Source: Cadophora sp. MPI-SDFR-AT-0126 (lineage: Eukaryota > Ascomycota > Leotiomycetes > Helotiales > Ploettnerulaceae). Taken from it: a DNA stretch of 64,000 nucleotides. Location: assembly GCA_020747065.1 (NCBI GenBank), contig JAGMVK010000009.1, positions 1,550,001-1,614,000 of the forward strand, in the 5' to 3' direction. Below the pieces are notes generated by a model. The model saw nothing but the letters and a program-made list of their open reading frames with translations. It did no database searches and was not told the DNA's origin. Positions 22,089 to 34,183 of this stretch are shown in pieces. How positions within the stretch are numbered: position 1 is the first letter of the stretch; each line of letters starts with the position of its first letter. A program made the position numbers and the translations under genes.

Positions 22089-23063
22089 ATGCCGCCCTCG
22101 AAGCCCAAAGTCGTCAATGGCTTTCCGAATCTGGCCGATTTCGTGTCGAAGGACAAAGACCACTCGACAGCTATCTATCGAAGCTACTATCGACTAACAT
22201 CACGTAACCTCTTGTACTTAGAAGCCGAACTCTTCGAACTCGAGAAGAAACAAGATGAACTCGATGAAAAAGATCGTCTAGGCGATCTTGCTGCCAAACG
22301 ATACGTGCGAGATTGGGCTGTATTGGCATCAAGTGACGATCCAAGATGTATAGAGCGAAGAGATCAGATATCGAGGACTCGGGCGAAGATCAAAGAATAT
22401 CGTATGCAATTCTCCACGGTTTTTTGCTCTTACAGACTCATTGTGATCCAATCGAATAGAAGATGCCCTTATCGCGCAAGAGTCGATTTTGAAAATGATA
22501 AGACCACATCACCGAACCGTTGAGGCCTTTCAGAGCTGGATGGATGGCGAGGCAGATGGACGTGGAGTTGCCGTGGTCACTGGGTTGAGCGCAAACCGAC
22601 TTCATGACCAGAATGATCTCATCTCTCTTCGGCCATCTCAAGAGCAAGATTGGATGACTAGATTCGTCCGTCGCTATTTTCGAGTACTTTTCGTGGTAAG
22701 CAAGTACCCTCATCACGCAGCAAACGTTCAGTCTTGTTGATTCTATGACAGGAAGGGAAAGTAGAAGGCAGCTTGGCTCATTTCTCAGAGACGAGGATTG
22801 CCTATGCCGTCGCTGTGCTCAGTATACTCCTTGCCGCCATTCTCCTCGTTGGAGCGATTGTGAATCTCTACTTGGTGAGAAATGTATTGACTCGCCTTGG
22901 ACTGGTAGGAGTCTACACAGCAGCCTTCTCCGCGAGTGTAGGTATTTTGACCAATGCAAGAAGAGCAGAACTCTTTGCTTCGACAGCTGCTTATGCTGCG
23001 GTGCTTGTCGTCTTCGTCAGTGGAGACTTGGCCCCTGGTGGTAGCACAGTCAAATCTTCCTGA
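22089..23063 (+). CDS. DUF6594 membrane protein
   Basis: Three exons, 22089-22401, 22460-22695 and 22752-23063, give 286 aa. Both introns (58 and 56 nt) have GT-AG ends, and the joined frame gives the family order: GFPNLADF near the start, SARNLLYLEAEL-like (here SRNLLYLEAEL), DALIAQESILKM at the first junction, EQDWMTRFVRRYFRVLFV, and two C-terminal membrane helices (AYAVAVLSILLAAILLVGAI and a second after LTRLGLVGVYTAAF), ending near NARRAELFASTAAYAAVLVV. An upstream in-frame ATG at 22062 is possible. DUF6594 is a fungal family without known function, often near HET-type genes. Membrane location is inferred from the helices. Confidence 0.88.
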
Positions 23064-23423
23064 AGCAATAATATTCAATATGCTAGAAAAAGAAAGGCTT
23101 CTCATGTGGGGAGAGCCCCCACTGTTAATGACTCATATCTGGTGAAGGTATTTCCTATTTTGGTATATCTACGAAGGCTTGTCTCCACTCATGAACTTAT
23201 TTATACATACAAATGATCTTACACTTTTAACTTTAGATGTGTCAGTCTCCTTACATCAATATTATTCTCTTGAATCTCTACTAGATGTTTGCTTGTTTTG
23301 TCTGAACTTTTCGTATGTTTCTCTCGTCGATATTCTTAGTCGGAGCACTTTACTTATCCTTCACTTCTGTGGCACTGGACCTGAATGCCTTCGTACATAT
23401 TTCAGCTCTGTAGCACCGCAACC
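23064..23423. other. Intergenic
   Basis: T-rich spacer before the small spliced gene at 23424. No separate feature recognised. Confidence 0.45.
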
Positions 23424-23765
23424 ATGGCAGCAACTTCGTGCGTCTCCTTTCCACTTCCCATTCTTCTTCTCTGATCACTACCATCACACTCCTCGAAAAC
23501 CAGCGCAGCCAAAAATACTCTCATCAAGTGGCATATAGGGGTTTACGGATCCTCTATAGATGCAAGCGAGACTGAGATGTGCAAGACTCATACCATTCCG
23601 TTGTCCCTCGTCCTCCATGACAAGCGCACATGCAAGTTATCTTCCGAAGACATCTCTAGATACGGAAATCGCTTACTTCAAATCGCCAAAACCCACGGTC
23701 TGTACTTCCCTTTCACCATGTTCCTTGCATCAATCTCTAAGCCACTACGCAAATATGCTGAATAA
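23424..23765 (+). CDS. Small spliced hypothetical protein (91 aa)
   Basis: A 14-nt first exon (23424-23437) begins with ATG in a strong context (ACCATGGC). A 66-nt intron with GTGCGT donor and AACCAG acceptor joins in phase 2 to 23504-23765, which is open to a stop at 23763. The product begins MAATSAAKNTLIKWHIGVYG and contains LSLVLHDKRTCKLSSEDI and GLYFPFTMFLASI. The open frame begins exactly at the acceptor phase, which supports the model. There is no signal peptide. The family was not recognised. Confidence 0.6.
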
Positions 23766-24269
23766 GAAAGACACGGCATCCTCACGCTAGGGCCTTTACT
23801 CTCAGCTCCCCAATCAACAACGTCTAACCCGCATCGCCAAGTCCACAAGCGAGGTTCGGGAATCTGCGAGATCCTGATTACTGATCTTTGACACCACGAA
23901 TGCCAAAATGGTGGAAAGCAAAATTGCTGACAAACGAGTTCACGATGCCTTCTTTGGGAGGCGGGCATGAGCGATGTGGATTGCGTAGGTAGATAAGGTT
24001 TGAAGAGCATAGTAATCCTTCGTGGTGTTATTGTGGCTTGCTTGGCAATCGTGCCGAGTGAAGGCATGCGAAGCTATCATCATGAACACATATACTGAAG
24101 ATGGACGCTGTTGGAATTATGTTCTGCTACTCTCCTCACTTGCTCGAAAGTGATTCCTTCTTCGACACTTTACTATATCCCAGGTTTCTCACCTCTGCCT
24201 TAATTTCTTCTCGGCCTCCAACTTCATCACTGCTAAGTTCTCCTCACGACTAGGAATGATACCGTAAAT
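23766..24269. other. Intergenic
   Basis: Spacer before the epimerase gene. The minus-strand open frame 23678-24067 overlaps the small gene and looks random. Confidence 0.45.
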
Positions 24270-25434
24270 ATGGCAGGAGAACTCATTTTCGTACGTTTTT
24301 CTTCCCCTTCCGCTCCCCTTCCGATCACTAATATCACACTCTAGATTACTGGCGCAACCGGCTTCGTCGGCTTCGCTGTCCTCACAAAAGCCCTCCAAGC
24401 CGGCTACAAAGTACGCATTTCAGTTCGCAAAGCAGCACAGATCGAGACTCTTAAATCACATGTTTTGATCGCGCCTTATGTCGAGAAAGGGGTTGTGGAA
24501 TTTGCTGTTGTGCCTGACATCACTGTGAAAGGAGCTTTTGATGAAGCATTGAAGGATGTAGTGGGTGTGTTACATATTGCGAGTCCGTTGCCTAGTGCAG
24601 TAAGTAAACTCTTCAAATTTTCGGTGTTATGCTGCAGAGGAGAGATCTGAACATGGTCTGACTATTTCACAGACCGAGGATCCAGAAAACGACATCATCC
24701 TCCCCGCCATCAACGGCACAACCTCAATCCTAACGTCCGCTCTCTCCCACCCCAGCATTACTCGCATCGTTATAACCTCCTCGGTCGTAGCCCTCATGGA
24801 CGGAGCTGCCCTCATGGTTGGCGACTCTATCAAAACCTACACTCCTCAAATCCGACGCTCACCCCTTCCCACCGCACCCTGGGGCAACCCCGCAGTAGCC
24901 TACTTCAACTCCAAAGCACTCTCCCTCGACGCCACAGACGCCTTCCTATCAACCCAATCCCCACATTTCACAATCGTGAACATCATGCCTGGTTTCGTGA
25001 TCGGCCGCTCGGAACTCGTCACCAAGTCCGATGACCTCCTGAAAAGCACGAATGCAGTCCCCTTATCTATCATCTTAGGCGTCAAGGGTGACAAGAAGCC
25101 CGCAATGATCACACATATCGACGACGTAGCTCGGATTCACGTCGCCGCTCTCGATACCGCCAAGGTATCTGGCAACCGAGGATTTCTTTTGCAAAGCGGA
25201 GATGGAGGCAAGATCGTATTCGACGATGCGTTGGAGGTTGCAAAAGAGAAGTTTGGGAGTGCTGTTGACGAGGGGATCTTACCACTAGGAGGTACGACGG
25301 GGAATGCGTATCAGATTGTCGATTCGAGCGAGACAGATGAGGTGTTTGGGGAGCTAAAGAGTTATAAAGAGGCGGTTGAGAGTGTGTTGGGCCAGTTTGT
25401 GGAGTTGAAGAGGGCAGAATTGGGGTTGGCTTAA
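24270..25434 (+). CDS. NAD(P)-dependent epimerase/dihydroflavonol-reductase-type extended SDR
   Basis: Three exons, 24270-24290, 24345-24599 and 24673-25434, give 345 aa. The first exon encodes MAGELIF and the second opens with ITGATGFVGFAVL, the glycine-rich nucleotide-binding turn. The third carries ITSSVVAL, the catalytic YFNSK (YxxxK pattern) and the downstream PGFVIGR block common to this group. Such enzymes reduce or epimerise aldehyde, ketone or sugar groups with NAD(P)H in the cytosol. The substrate cannot be told from sequence. No pathway genes adjoin it. Confidence 0.9.
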
Positions 25435-27976
25435 GCTGAGGTTTGAGATTGCTTGGTTCTTGCTGCCATTTGGACTTCATCTGTTTTCAGACTTAAAATA
25501 CAGAAAGTTTTATTTGGTCATTCGGATTGAAATATGACAAGTGCTAGACTTCTCTTACCCGCCTAGTCTCATCTCCAAATGAACAAGCCAATTCTCCCCC
25601 AGCCCCTCGACAGAGTTGTCAATCGCAGTCTTCTTCCCTTCCTCATAAAACAATCTCGGTGGAGTATCCGAGCACTTGTTCGCCATTTGTGGGTGCCGAT
25701 ATAGAGCTTGTGTCGAAGGGGAGAGAGGCAGTGGTGTCAGGGTGGTAGTATTTTGGGGGCATTATTCCGAAGCAGGGAGTTTGGATGAGTAATGCTGTGT
25801 TGCGGGAGGACGGTGATATGAGCATGCAAATCAGATGGCTTTGCTCGTTGCTTGTTGGTTGTTTACTTCATCACCTGGTACAAACAACGATGACTAAGTT
25901 ATGCCAGCTGAGTTGTATACTGAAGCATGCGAGTTCAAATGCCAAAGCAGTTCTTGGTTATCAAGACAGAAATCAAGATCGCTGACAGATCTTGATGCAA
26001 TCATGTCCAGCTTCAATGAGCCTTTGATAGCGGCTTAAAAATCACTTCGATCGGAATTACGAATCCCCGTCTCAAGATCAGACCACTTGAAAATCCCCAA
26101 AGACGACATCGGATAAGTCAATCACTCCTCGGGACCAGCCGTTTTTACAGCAGCTGGATAATCAACCGTGGAGGTCACATCAGACATCGCATGAAACTCA
26201 GCCGCGAGGCGCGGGTGATCGGCTGGACGGTCATGCAGGCCTGCCGAGCACCGAATTTGTCGGCTAGCAATGTGAACAGGACTGCCGAGATCCATGTGTT
26301 ACACTATTCTTATGTCTAAACGGCTCGTGTATTGGCAGTAGCTGGATGAACATGAGGTAGGGGGAGGATACTAGTCTTCGGGAATAAAAGATGTGACGAA
26401 GTGATGAAAAACGAGCTGAGACAATTGAGGTTTGTGATGGTTATGACGAAGTGCAGATGTTCATGGACTTTCTTTCAGCACACAACAATCATGCCAAGAA
26501 GATTCGAATCATGCAAGCCAGCAAGAGCAAGCGGAAACCCTCAAACCGATGGTTTGGACGACAGTCCGAGCGTGGTGGGGTTGCATGTGCAGGTCTATGC
26601 TGTAGCCGTCGGAGCTCTGACCGAGTCTGTGGAATCGAGATAGGAGCAGAAGCTCCATGCCATGGAAATTGAAAGAAAGTATGAGAAAGTGAGGGGTGAG
26701 CTCGAGAGCAGAGTTGTGCGTTCTCTGCAAATTCAGAGCCAGTCAGTTCCTGCATTTAGGGGCAGTCGAAGACCTGTCACCCGGTACACACAACCTTAAA
26801 ATGTAGCTGCTCCGGAGGACTGTGATAGCTCGAACATCTGCAAAAGTATCGACCCCATTGAGATCTATGGTGAATCGAGATCTTTATAAGAAAATTTCAT
26901 CGCCGATCCTGGCATACTTGATGTGATTTGAGATAGGCTTTGTCGTTTTGTGAAGGGAAATTTGTGATCGCATTATGGCAAAACGGCCAATTTCACAATG
27001 GTGAACTGCCCCACACGTTGCTCTAGAGTCGATACACCCGACATCTCGAACCAGAAGACTAGAGCAGATGAATGACCGGAAACTTCAGCCCAGAGCTACG
27101 CACCGATCGAGCATAGATGCAAGTGTCAACTGAAGAGCACGTCTAACTTCGATCTCAAACATCCATCTCTTCACGCAACACATTTCAGTGATATCACTGA
27201 TCAGCAGTAAGTGAAACGCAAAGTCTCACTCTGGCTCTGAACACTTGATCCGAGCGAGAGTTGGAGCACGCAATGCGAATCGCCGCCAACCGCTCCCCGT
27301 CTCATCTTATCCCGCCTCGAATCGAATCGACATTTTATGCAAAAACTGCAGACTGTGCACATACAACTTATGCAAAACGTGGAATGTGGTAAACAATTGC
27401 ATCAAAACTGTGTTCCGCAGGAGAGGGGAGTGGCCTGGTACTTATTCCGTTCATGTCAGACACGTGGCTGTCACATGGAGTTTGACTCTAGTTTGCTGGT
27501 AGCTCCTAAATGTCTCGCTTCGCCAACAAACGGCTGTACTGAGTGGAATTGGAGGGGTCGAAGTTCTGTTGGATTTATGGCAGTCTAATTAAAATCTGTA
27601 GACTGAATTTTCTGGAGGTGAGACTGCTCTAGACATCCGCAAGCGTTCCCATACGGTATGTTCTGTTGCCTCCAGAAGTGGCATCACCCAATACATTTGC
27701 CGAGGTAAACAGAGCCGTAACCTCTGACCCATCGACTTTCATTTCCTGCTTGTTGCCCGAATTTCAATTCTGTGAATTCTCTCTAGTCACCAACAAGATA
27801 ATACTCACGTACATATCTCCACAACCCTCCGCCTCCCAAATCGCCGCGAGCTGTTACCCATATCTGAGATGGGGAGCCTAAGAGCCTTCATTTGTGCCAT
27901 ACGCGAACAGCGGCAATTAAGCATTGAATGTGAAAGGGAAAGTAGCGACTATTGAAATCACAGTCAAACAGTAAGA
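25435..27976. other. Gene-poor stretch
   Basis: About 2.5 kb with no supported gene. On the minus strand 25830-25560 has a coding-like stretch (PPKYYHPDTTASLPFDTSS, then after a frame change ENWLVHLEMRLGG) which could be the remnant of an unknown gene. Confidence 0.4.
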
Positions 27977-28700
27977 TTAAGTGAAAGTGAAAGCTTCGTC
28001 GATCCAAGTGATGGAAAAGCCTTCGCACCATTCTTGCAGAATGGATAGGACCCTCCAGCCATAGAAGGCAATTGGTATGCCGACGGTACCATCGAAATTG
28101 AGCAGCCACTTCCTCGTTAGACAGCCCTCTTTCTCATTCATGCCGCTGTAGAGCGCGCAGCTTGCAGGTAGCCAGAAAACATTGGGGTTGCACTTGAGGA
28201 AGATATAGGCCCGATTGCCCCGCTCAGAGGGCTGATACCAATTTCCCAAGAGAGTCACGATACCTGCGTTTGCCGACGCTTCGAATAGTGCGATGAAGAA
28301 TGGGAGCCTGAAAGTGTTAGTACTGTCAATCTGTAGAAGACATGCGCTCAAAGCCATTCAATATATTCGCCCCAGCCGCGGCAATATTTAAGACAGACCA
28401 TGTGATGTTCATTGCCGGAAGCCAAACGAACTGCCGAATACTGTTCATGCCCATTTGAGATGGCATTTGGCCAGGGATACAGTCAATAGTACAGTATGTC
28501 GTGAGAAGGTTCAAGACATCTGCTTTGCGCACGATATCTTACCTGATTCCGGACACATAAGCATTAGAGATCTGCATATGTCATTGATGACATCCATGAT
28601 CATGTTCTCGTGACTCACATTAATTTGGTCAAGATACTTGCCGGAATGGGCAATGCAGAAAGAATTCTGAATGAACCAGTCGAGCTTGGCGATCAATTAT
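27977..28700 (-). pseudogene. Truncated MFS transporter pseudogene (allantoate-permease-like)
   Basis: On the minus strand the sequence matches the N-terminal half of an anion:cation symporter-type MFS protein: KLDWFIQNSFCIAHSGKYLDQIN, then across a still recognisable intron SNAYVSGI, then LLTTYCTIDCIPGQMPSQM, WLPAMNITWSVL and LFEASANAGIVTLLGNWYQP. A nonsense codon replaces the acidic residue expected after SNAYVSGIR. One further intron has a weak donor but a perfect TACTAAC branch. The frame ends after about six helices, so the C-terminal half is missing. Intron positions are preserved, so it arose from a genomic copy, not a retrocopy. Confidence 0.75.
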
Positions 28701-31426
28701 CTCTCTCCTGGCGATCTATCAAGTGAGACCCTGATCACCGCCAGAACCCACTTAGTTCAGGGCGATTTGGCTGATGTATGAGGCTCGACATTTCGTCCGG
28801 ATTCTGATGATTCCGTTGTAGCGACATCGACAATATTTTGGTGGTCTGTCATAGGTTGAGATGTTTCTGACTAAATTTAAAAAGTTTGAAACAAAAAAAT
28901 ACGAACAACGAAGTTTAGATAAGGCACACTCGAGGCATTTTATTTGTTGCTACAGAGCATCTCGATCAAAGACTGATAATAATTTCGCACCTTTCCAGGC
29001 ATATCATCTGCACCAAAACTTCTCAATTACTCTCCAACTATTATCATTCTTGAAGAAGTGCTTCACAATTAATAAATCTGTCCCTGGTCGCAGGTTTGCG
29101 GAGGTGATGTGGCAATTAAGCTTCAGAGTTCCCTGCTCCACTCAAGTGTGAACTTGGGAAGGCTGATCCAGCTGATCCACGTCAGCCATCCTACTTCTCG
29201 ATCGGGCCTTTGGAGGGAAAAGCTTATCAACTAAATAATACTAGACCCAGACTCTCCCCATCCTTGGGATGCATTCAAAAATTTGGTGTTATTAAACTTT
29301 CCCATGATTCTGGCAAGAGGCTGGAAAGGGAAGGCTTGTTGGTGGGGGCCCGTTGGATATCAGCGAGCATGGAGTTGCGAAAGCTTCTGTACCATTTTAT
29401 GCGCATCGATAGCTCGGTCATAGAATTGGATTTATGGTTCTCGTCCAGCTGCTGGGAACAACCTAGGAGTTTTTGACTGTCTTGGCTTGCTGACTTCTTA
29501 AGTGGGGTGACCAGACGACTTTGTGATGTCTCAAGGATAACTCAGGGCATCTTGGAAAACATTGTGCAGGGTTGTACAGTTACGCACCGTCGATTGAAAG
29601 TTCGTCTGAAAGTTAGTCAGGAGTTTTGGAGCTCTTGACAACCACACCAAGGTGCAACAACACGGTCCGTAAAGGATGCGATATTGATACTCCGTAGCAT
29701 TTGCCGTCGATGTTTGCCGACTTTCAATAGAAGCACAAATGAGACGATCGTCAATTCAGCTTTTCCCTCATTGAGATAGTCGTTGAAGTCGGCGGTCCGA
29801 AATATCGAAACATGGAAAGTTCCTCTGAGGCTCTGAATCGTAAGCACGAAAGGCAGCCAGACATTTCTGGTAAAGAAAGTTCTGATCGCCGCTTGAATTG
29901 TGAAGACTGAAACATGGACCAGGTCTGAATGGAATGCTAGTCTGACAACGTGGTTGACATGACGAATGATAGACTAGGGGCGCGGTGCAGATCTTAGGCA
30001 GATCCGAATATAAACTTCAATGCAATATCCTTGACCAACCTCCCTGACCTGAAGCTCCTCTTTTTGGTGGCACCACACCGGGCTTCATAACTACAAGTGT
30101 TTGAAGTTTGAACGCTCTGTCATTCTAAATCACTTGTCCGCCTCAGCCCGTCAACTCTCCATCGCAATTGGACTTCGCTTACCGGATAATTGAAAGAACA
30201 GATATGGAAATTCTGAACCGAGTCCAGCCAACGCCTAGATGCAGCTGCAGGGTAGTCCTTGCGGTCCCTGCTCTTGTTTTACACAAGTCGGTGCAGAAAA
30301 GGGGCTGCAGATGGTGCAGGGCGAATGACAGGTCGAAATGGTGCCTGCTTCTGCGCACAGACGGGGCAAGAGATTTGGCCCTCGTGAATGAATGGGGAAA
30401 GTGATCCACCTATGGGCAAGCTTTGCTCATACGCACTATCCCGCAAACTGATTCTTTGGTATTAGAACGACACATCATTCGACTCTTCGAACCCTAAGCC
30501 CACACATGTCAGCCCCGCAGGTCGCTAGGATATGGATGTCAAGAGTCAGGACTCCAAGAGACAGGCTGCGGAGAAGTTGGAGACCCCAGCATTGCCCAGC
30601 AGTGTCAGTTTCTCTCCTGGAACAACCCAACGAGCCTTTCCCGGCCATAATTCCAGCGATCAGCTCTAGCTGCAAAATACAGCAAGGTTTGAGATTGACA
30701 AGACTCGGGACTCCCGCCTGTCAGCTACATCGAGGGTTCGAGACTCCGACGAGCCCGACGGTGCCGCACGACACTGGCTGTTGTACCTCGGGGCGCTGTG
30801 TAGTTACAGATCAGCGGACACGGAAGCCGATAGGCGTTGCTGTCGCTGGGATTATTATCCACGAGGCGTGGAGGGCAGCAAACGTTGTGGCAGACCCTAG
30901 TGGGTGACAGGCATGTCGGTCGGAAGGCATAACATGCAGCAAATATTTTCCAATGACGCCGTCTCATCTCATTCATCCTGGGAACACCCCTCAGATCCAG
31001 GAGTTCCTTCCTCTTCAGGATGGATGCCCCACGTTTCCATAGTTCAGCAGACAAGACATTTTCAGCTATGTAGATCCTTGTACCTGCTTACCCCAGGTCC
31101 GAGATGTTAAAGAGGATGGGTCGTCTTGCGAAAGTTTACAAGACGTCTTCCACCTCGAGGTCTTGCCCACGGACGCCGAAAGCTACTCGTTGCCTGGCTC
31201 TTCAAAGGCTATCATCCACTCCCTCAAAGTCTATCGCGATTGTTTGTACTTATAGCCCGTGCATTTCTTCAGCAAGGTCATTACTCGGTCCAGTAGTCGG
31301 TCGAGGCCACCGTCATTCTCCATCCATCCGCCGCATCAGTTGTATTCGTCTTATCGTCGATCGTCGGATCCCTACCCCTCATTCCATTTCGACACCAAAG
31401 GAACATTCAAGTCGATATTTGCTTCG
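28701..31426. other. Gene-poor stretch
   Basis: About 2.7 kb without a supported gene. The open frames on both strands are short and resemble no family. The segment next to 31427 should hold the receptor promoter and leader. Confidence 0.45.
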
Positions 31427-32750
31427 ATGGCAGAAATTCACACAAACCTTGACCCTCTTCCTCGAGAGATTCGCGATGGCATGATATCTATGGGGGTATT
31501 TGGGCTTTTGTCCAGTGCCTCCACCCTCAGTTTAATGATATTCATCACATACAGGATGATATTCTGGCGTCGATACTACGATCATCCAATTGCGACGAAT
31601 CAGATATTTGTCTTGATCTACAACCTTCTCATTGCGGACTTTCAACAGGCTCTCAGCTTCGTCTTCTCTTTCTACTGGATATCACAGAACAAATTGGTTG
31701 GACCTTCGCCTGCTTGTTTTGCTCAGGGCTGGCTCATTCAGATTGGTGATGTCTCATCAGGTCTCTGGGTGCTGGCTATTGCTGTCCATACATTCATCAA
31801 CCTCGTTGTGCAGAGAACGATCAAGCACAGAACATTCGTCATCGCTGTGGTTGCTCTCTGGGCTTTTTGTTTATTCCTGACAGCAATTGGCCCAATTCTT
31901 AGCAAGGATGACTTCTTTATCCCCGCGGGTGCATGGGTATGTTCACATCAAGACCTTTGCCAAAGACATTGCTAATAGATGCTAGTGTTGGATGAATGAG
32001 ACTCATGAGGCCGATCGATTGTATCTCCATTATCTATGGATATTTATTTCGCAGCTCGGTTCTTTAGTCATCTACATTTCCGTCTTTTTCTTCCTTCGAG
32101 GTCGACTCGCCAATTCAAGCAAGCTTCAGACTGCGGCATTGTCTTCAATATCAGACGAGGGACGACCCGGCCCTTACAAAGGGAATCCAACAACTACCAC
32201 AACAATCATGAGCAATGGACATGATACTTTCGCGGTATCCAGGCAACGGATCCTAAAGACAGCACGATATATGGTCGTCTACCCGTTCGCCTATGTTTTC
32301 TTAACGCTACCGCTCGCTACAGGAAGGATCTCGTCGATGGCTGGGAAGCGACCTCCTTTGGTGTTCTTCCCTATTGCTGGTACTCTGATGGCAAGCTGTG
32401 GAATCATTGATGTCATCCTGTACCTCACGACACGAAAAGCACTCGTCAGGAGTAGTGTGGGAGCAAAAGGGCAGGGACACGGCACTGGTCTCACGAGATT
32501 TCGAACACATGAATCATCAAGGGGAGCACGAGGGCAGTCCTTCCGAATGGGAGGGATACGAGACGAGGGAGAAGAGGATCAAATTCCAGTCGGAAACGGG
32601 GCACCATTAGGCGGGGCAATCGTGGTGTCGAAATCCATCGTCATGAGCGCAGATTCATTCGAAGGTTCAGGAAGGTCACAAAGGTCTGATTCGCTGCAAA
32701 GTCTCGTTATCAATAAGGAGGAAGTACCTCACAATTCTTGGCTGAAGTAG
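31427..32750 (+). CDS. Seven-helix G-protein-coupled receptor, Git3/glucose-receptor-like
   Basis: Two exons, 31427-31936 and 31986-32750, are joined by a 49-nt intron (GTATGT donor, GCTAAT branch, CTAG acceptor), 424 aa. ATG 31427 precedes MAEIHTNLDPLPREIRDG. Seven hydrophobic segments are visible, including FGLLSSASTLSLMIFITYRM, ATNQIFVLIYNLLIADFQQ, WVLAIAVHTFINLVV, TFVIAVVALWAFCLFLTAIG, LHYLWIFISQLGSLVIYISV, MVVYPFAYVFLTLPLATGRI and PIAGTLMASCGIIDVILYL. A loop of about 70 residues separates helices five and six, and the tail of about 110 residues is hydrophilic. Such receptors signal through G-alpha and cAMP at the plasma membrane. The ligand is unknown. Confidence 0.85.
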
Positions 32751-34183
32751 GGGGATATCCGGGAAGGGGGGCAACTGGTCTATTTGGATATTTAGCCGGC
32801 GAAACGATTTTTTTATGTACATATGATACCCAACCAACAAAATTTTATCTTAATGTTATTTCAATGCACATATTGCACTCATTTGGTCTGCTTTACGTAG
32901 GTGCTATCGAAGTCTGGGCGGCATCTTATCCGTGCCACCTCCTTAGATCCAGGCCAGGAACGCACGCGCAGCGAGTGAGATCTTAGCGCTGTCTCGCGAC
33001 CTCACAGATCTCGGACCAGTTTCCGAGGTTCGAGAACCCCCCTCTTTCGCCATCCAAACCACCAGGACCAATTTTTCCGTGTCTACATGCGGCATTTGGA
33101 AGCGGGCTGCGCGGGCCTCTGGGATCATGGAATGCGACGACGGGCGTAGGCGACGCCAGAAGTGCATGTATTCATATATTAAAGTTTTGCCGACTTTGGC
33201 GTCCCCCAGTCTTGGGCTTGGTGGATTGATCTAGATCTGGCTCCTTAAGAATGACCTTTGATCTAGCCAGCTCCAGCTATAGCCTGGAAGTAATATAGCC
33301 TCACGTGAAGTACCACTGCAGGTGTTGAAACAGTTCTGACAGCTGCACTGCGCCTCTGGGGTCTTCTCAATTGGTACTTACGAAATTGACCAACGACTGA
33401 ACGAGCCAACGTACACTTGCAGCGTTGCTTCTTAGGGCAGGTCGGTCCGAACTGTAACCAACAGTTGAACGTGGGTTTAGGCTTGATATTATGGTTACTA
33501 GATGCCAACGTAGGCTATGCCACCTGCAGCACTTTCCAAGCAACGACTTTGTTGGCCTAGAATCTGCTTTCACAGACGGTGGGTAGGATTTTTACTATAG
33601 CCTAGTTGCCGGTGGTGTTGTGGCTCCACCGCTGAAAGAAGAACGGCGGGGATGCGGGGAAAGTGAAAAAGGGGGAACGTTTGCGAATTTTTGGCGAATA
33701 CCAATGAACGGGAGCCTCAAGATCAGGAGCCTGCCAATGTGTTGGAAAAATGGTATCTTGAGGTATTTTCCCCCAGGCAATCAAAGGTATTTTGAGTCTT
33801 GCTTACCGCTTTTCTTGGACAGCAAGTCTAGATCTGATTTGTGTTTAGCTTCGAATTGGTGGAAATATTCTAAGGTTTCGCTTGACAGATGATAGTTGCT
33901 TGGACTGTCCTTGGTAGCTTGGCTCCATAGACATGGAACTTCATCTGACTGCTTGGAATTATTCTTCGTTATGCGTCATGTTGTTCGACAGAATGGTAAG
34001 GAGGGTTCGAGGGGGATGCACAGGGGTTGACCATATCTCGTGTCGAACAACCTCTGACCCGTCGGCCATTATTGTCGAGTACGTATCCGAGTCGTCCCAG
34101 AAACGTCTGCTCGGTAAATTACATAGATGTTCTACCCAAGCGAACTGTGTCACAATCGCTTTCGCTTCTTCCCACTATACGAG
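32751..34183. other. Intergenic between convergent genes
   Basis: About 1.4 kb. Short open frames on both strands, none resembling a family, and no repeat seen. Confidence 0.45.
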
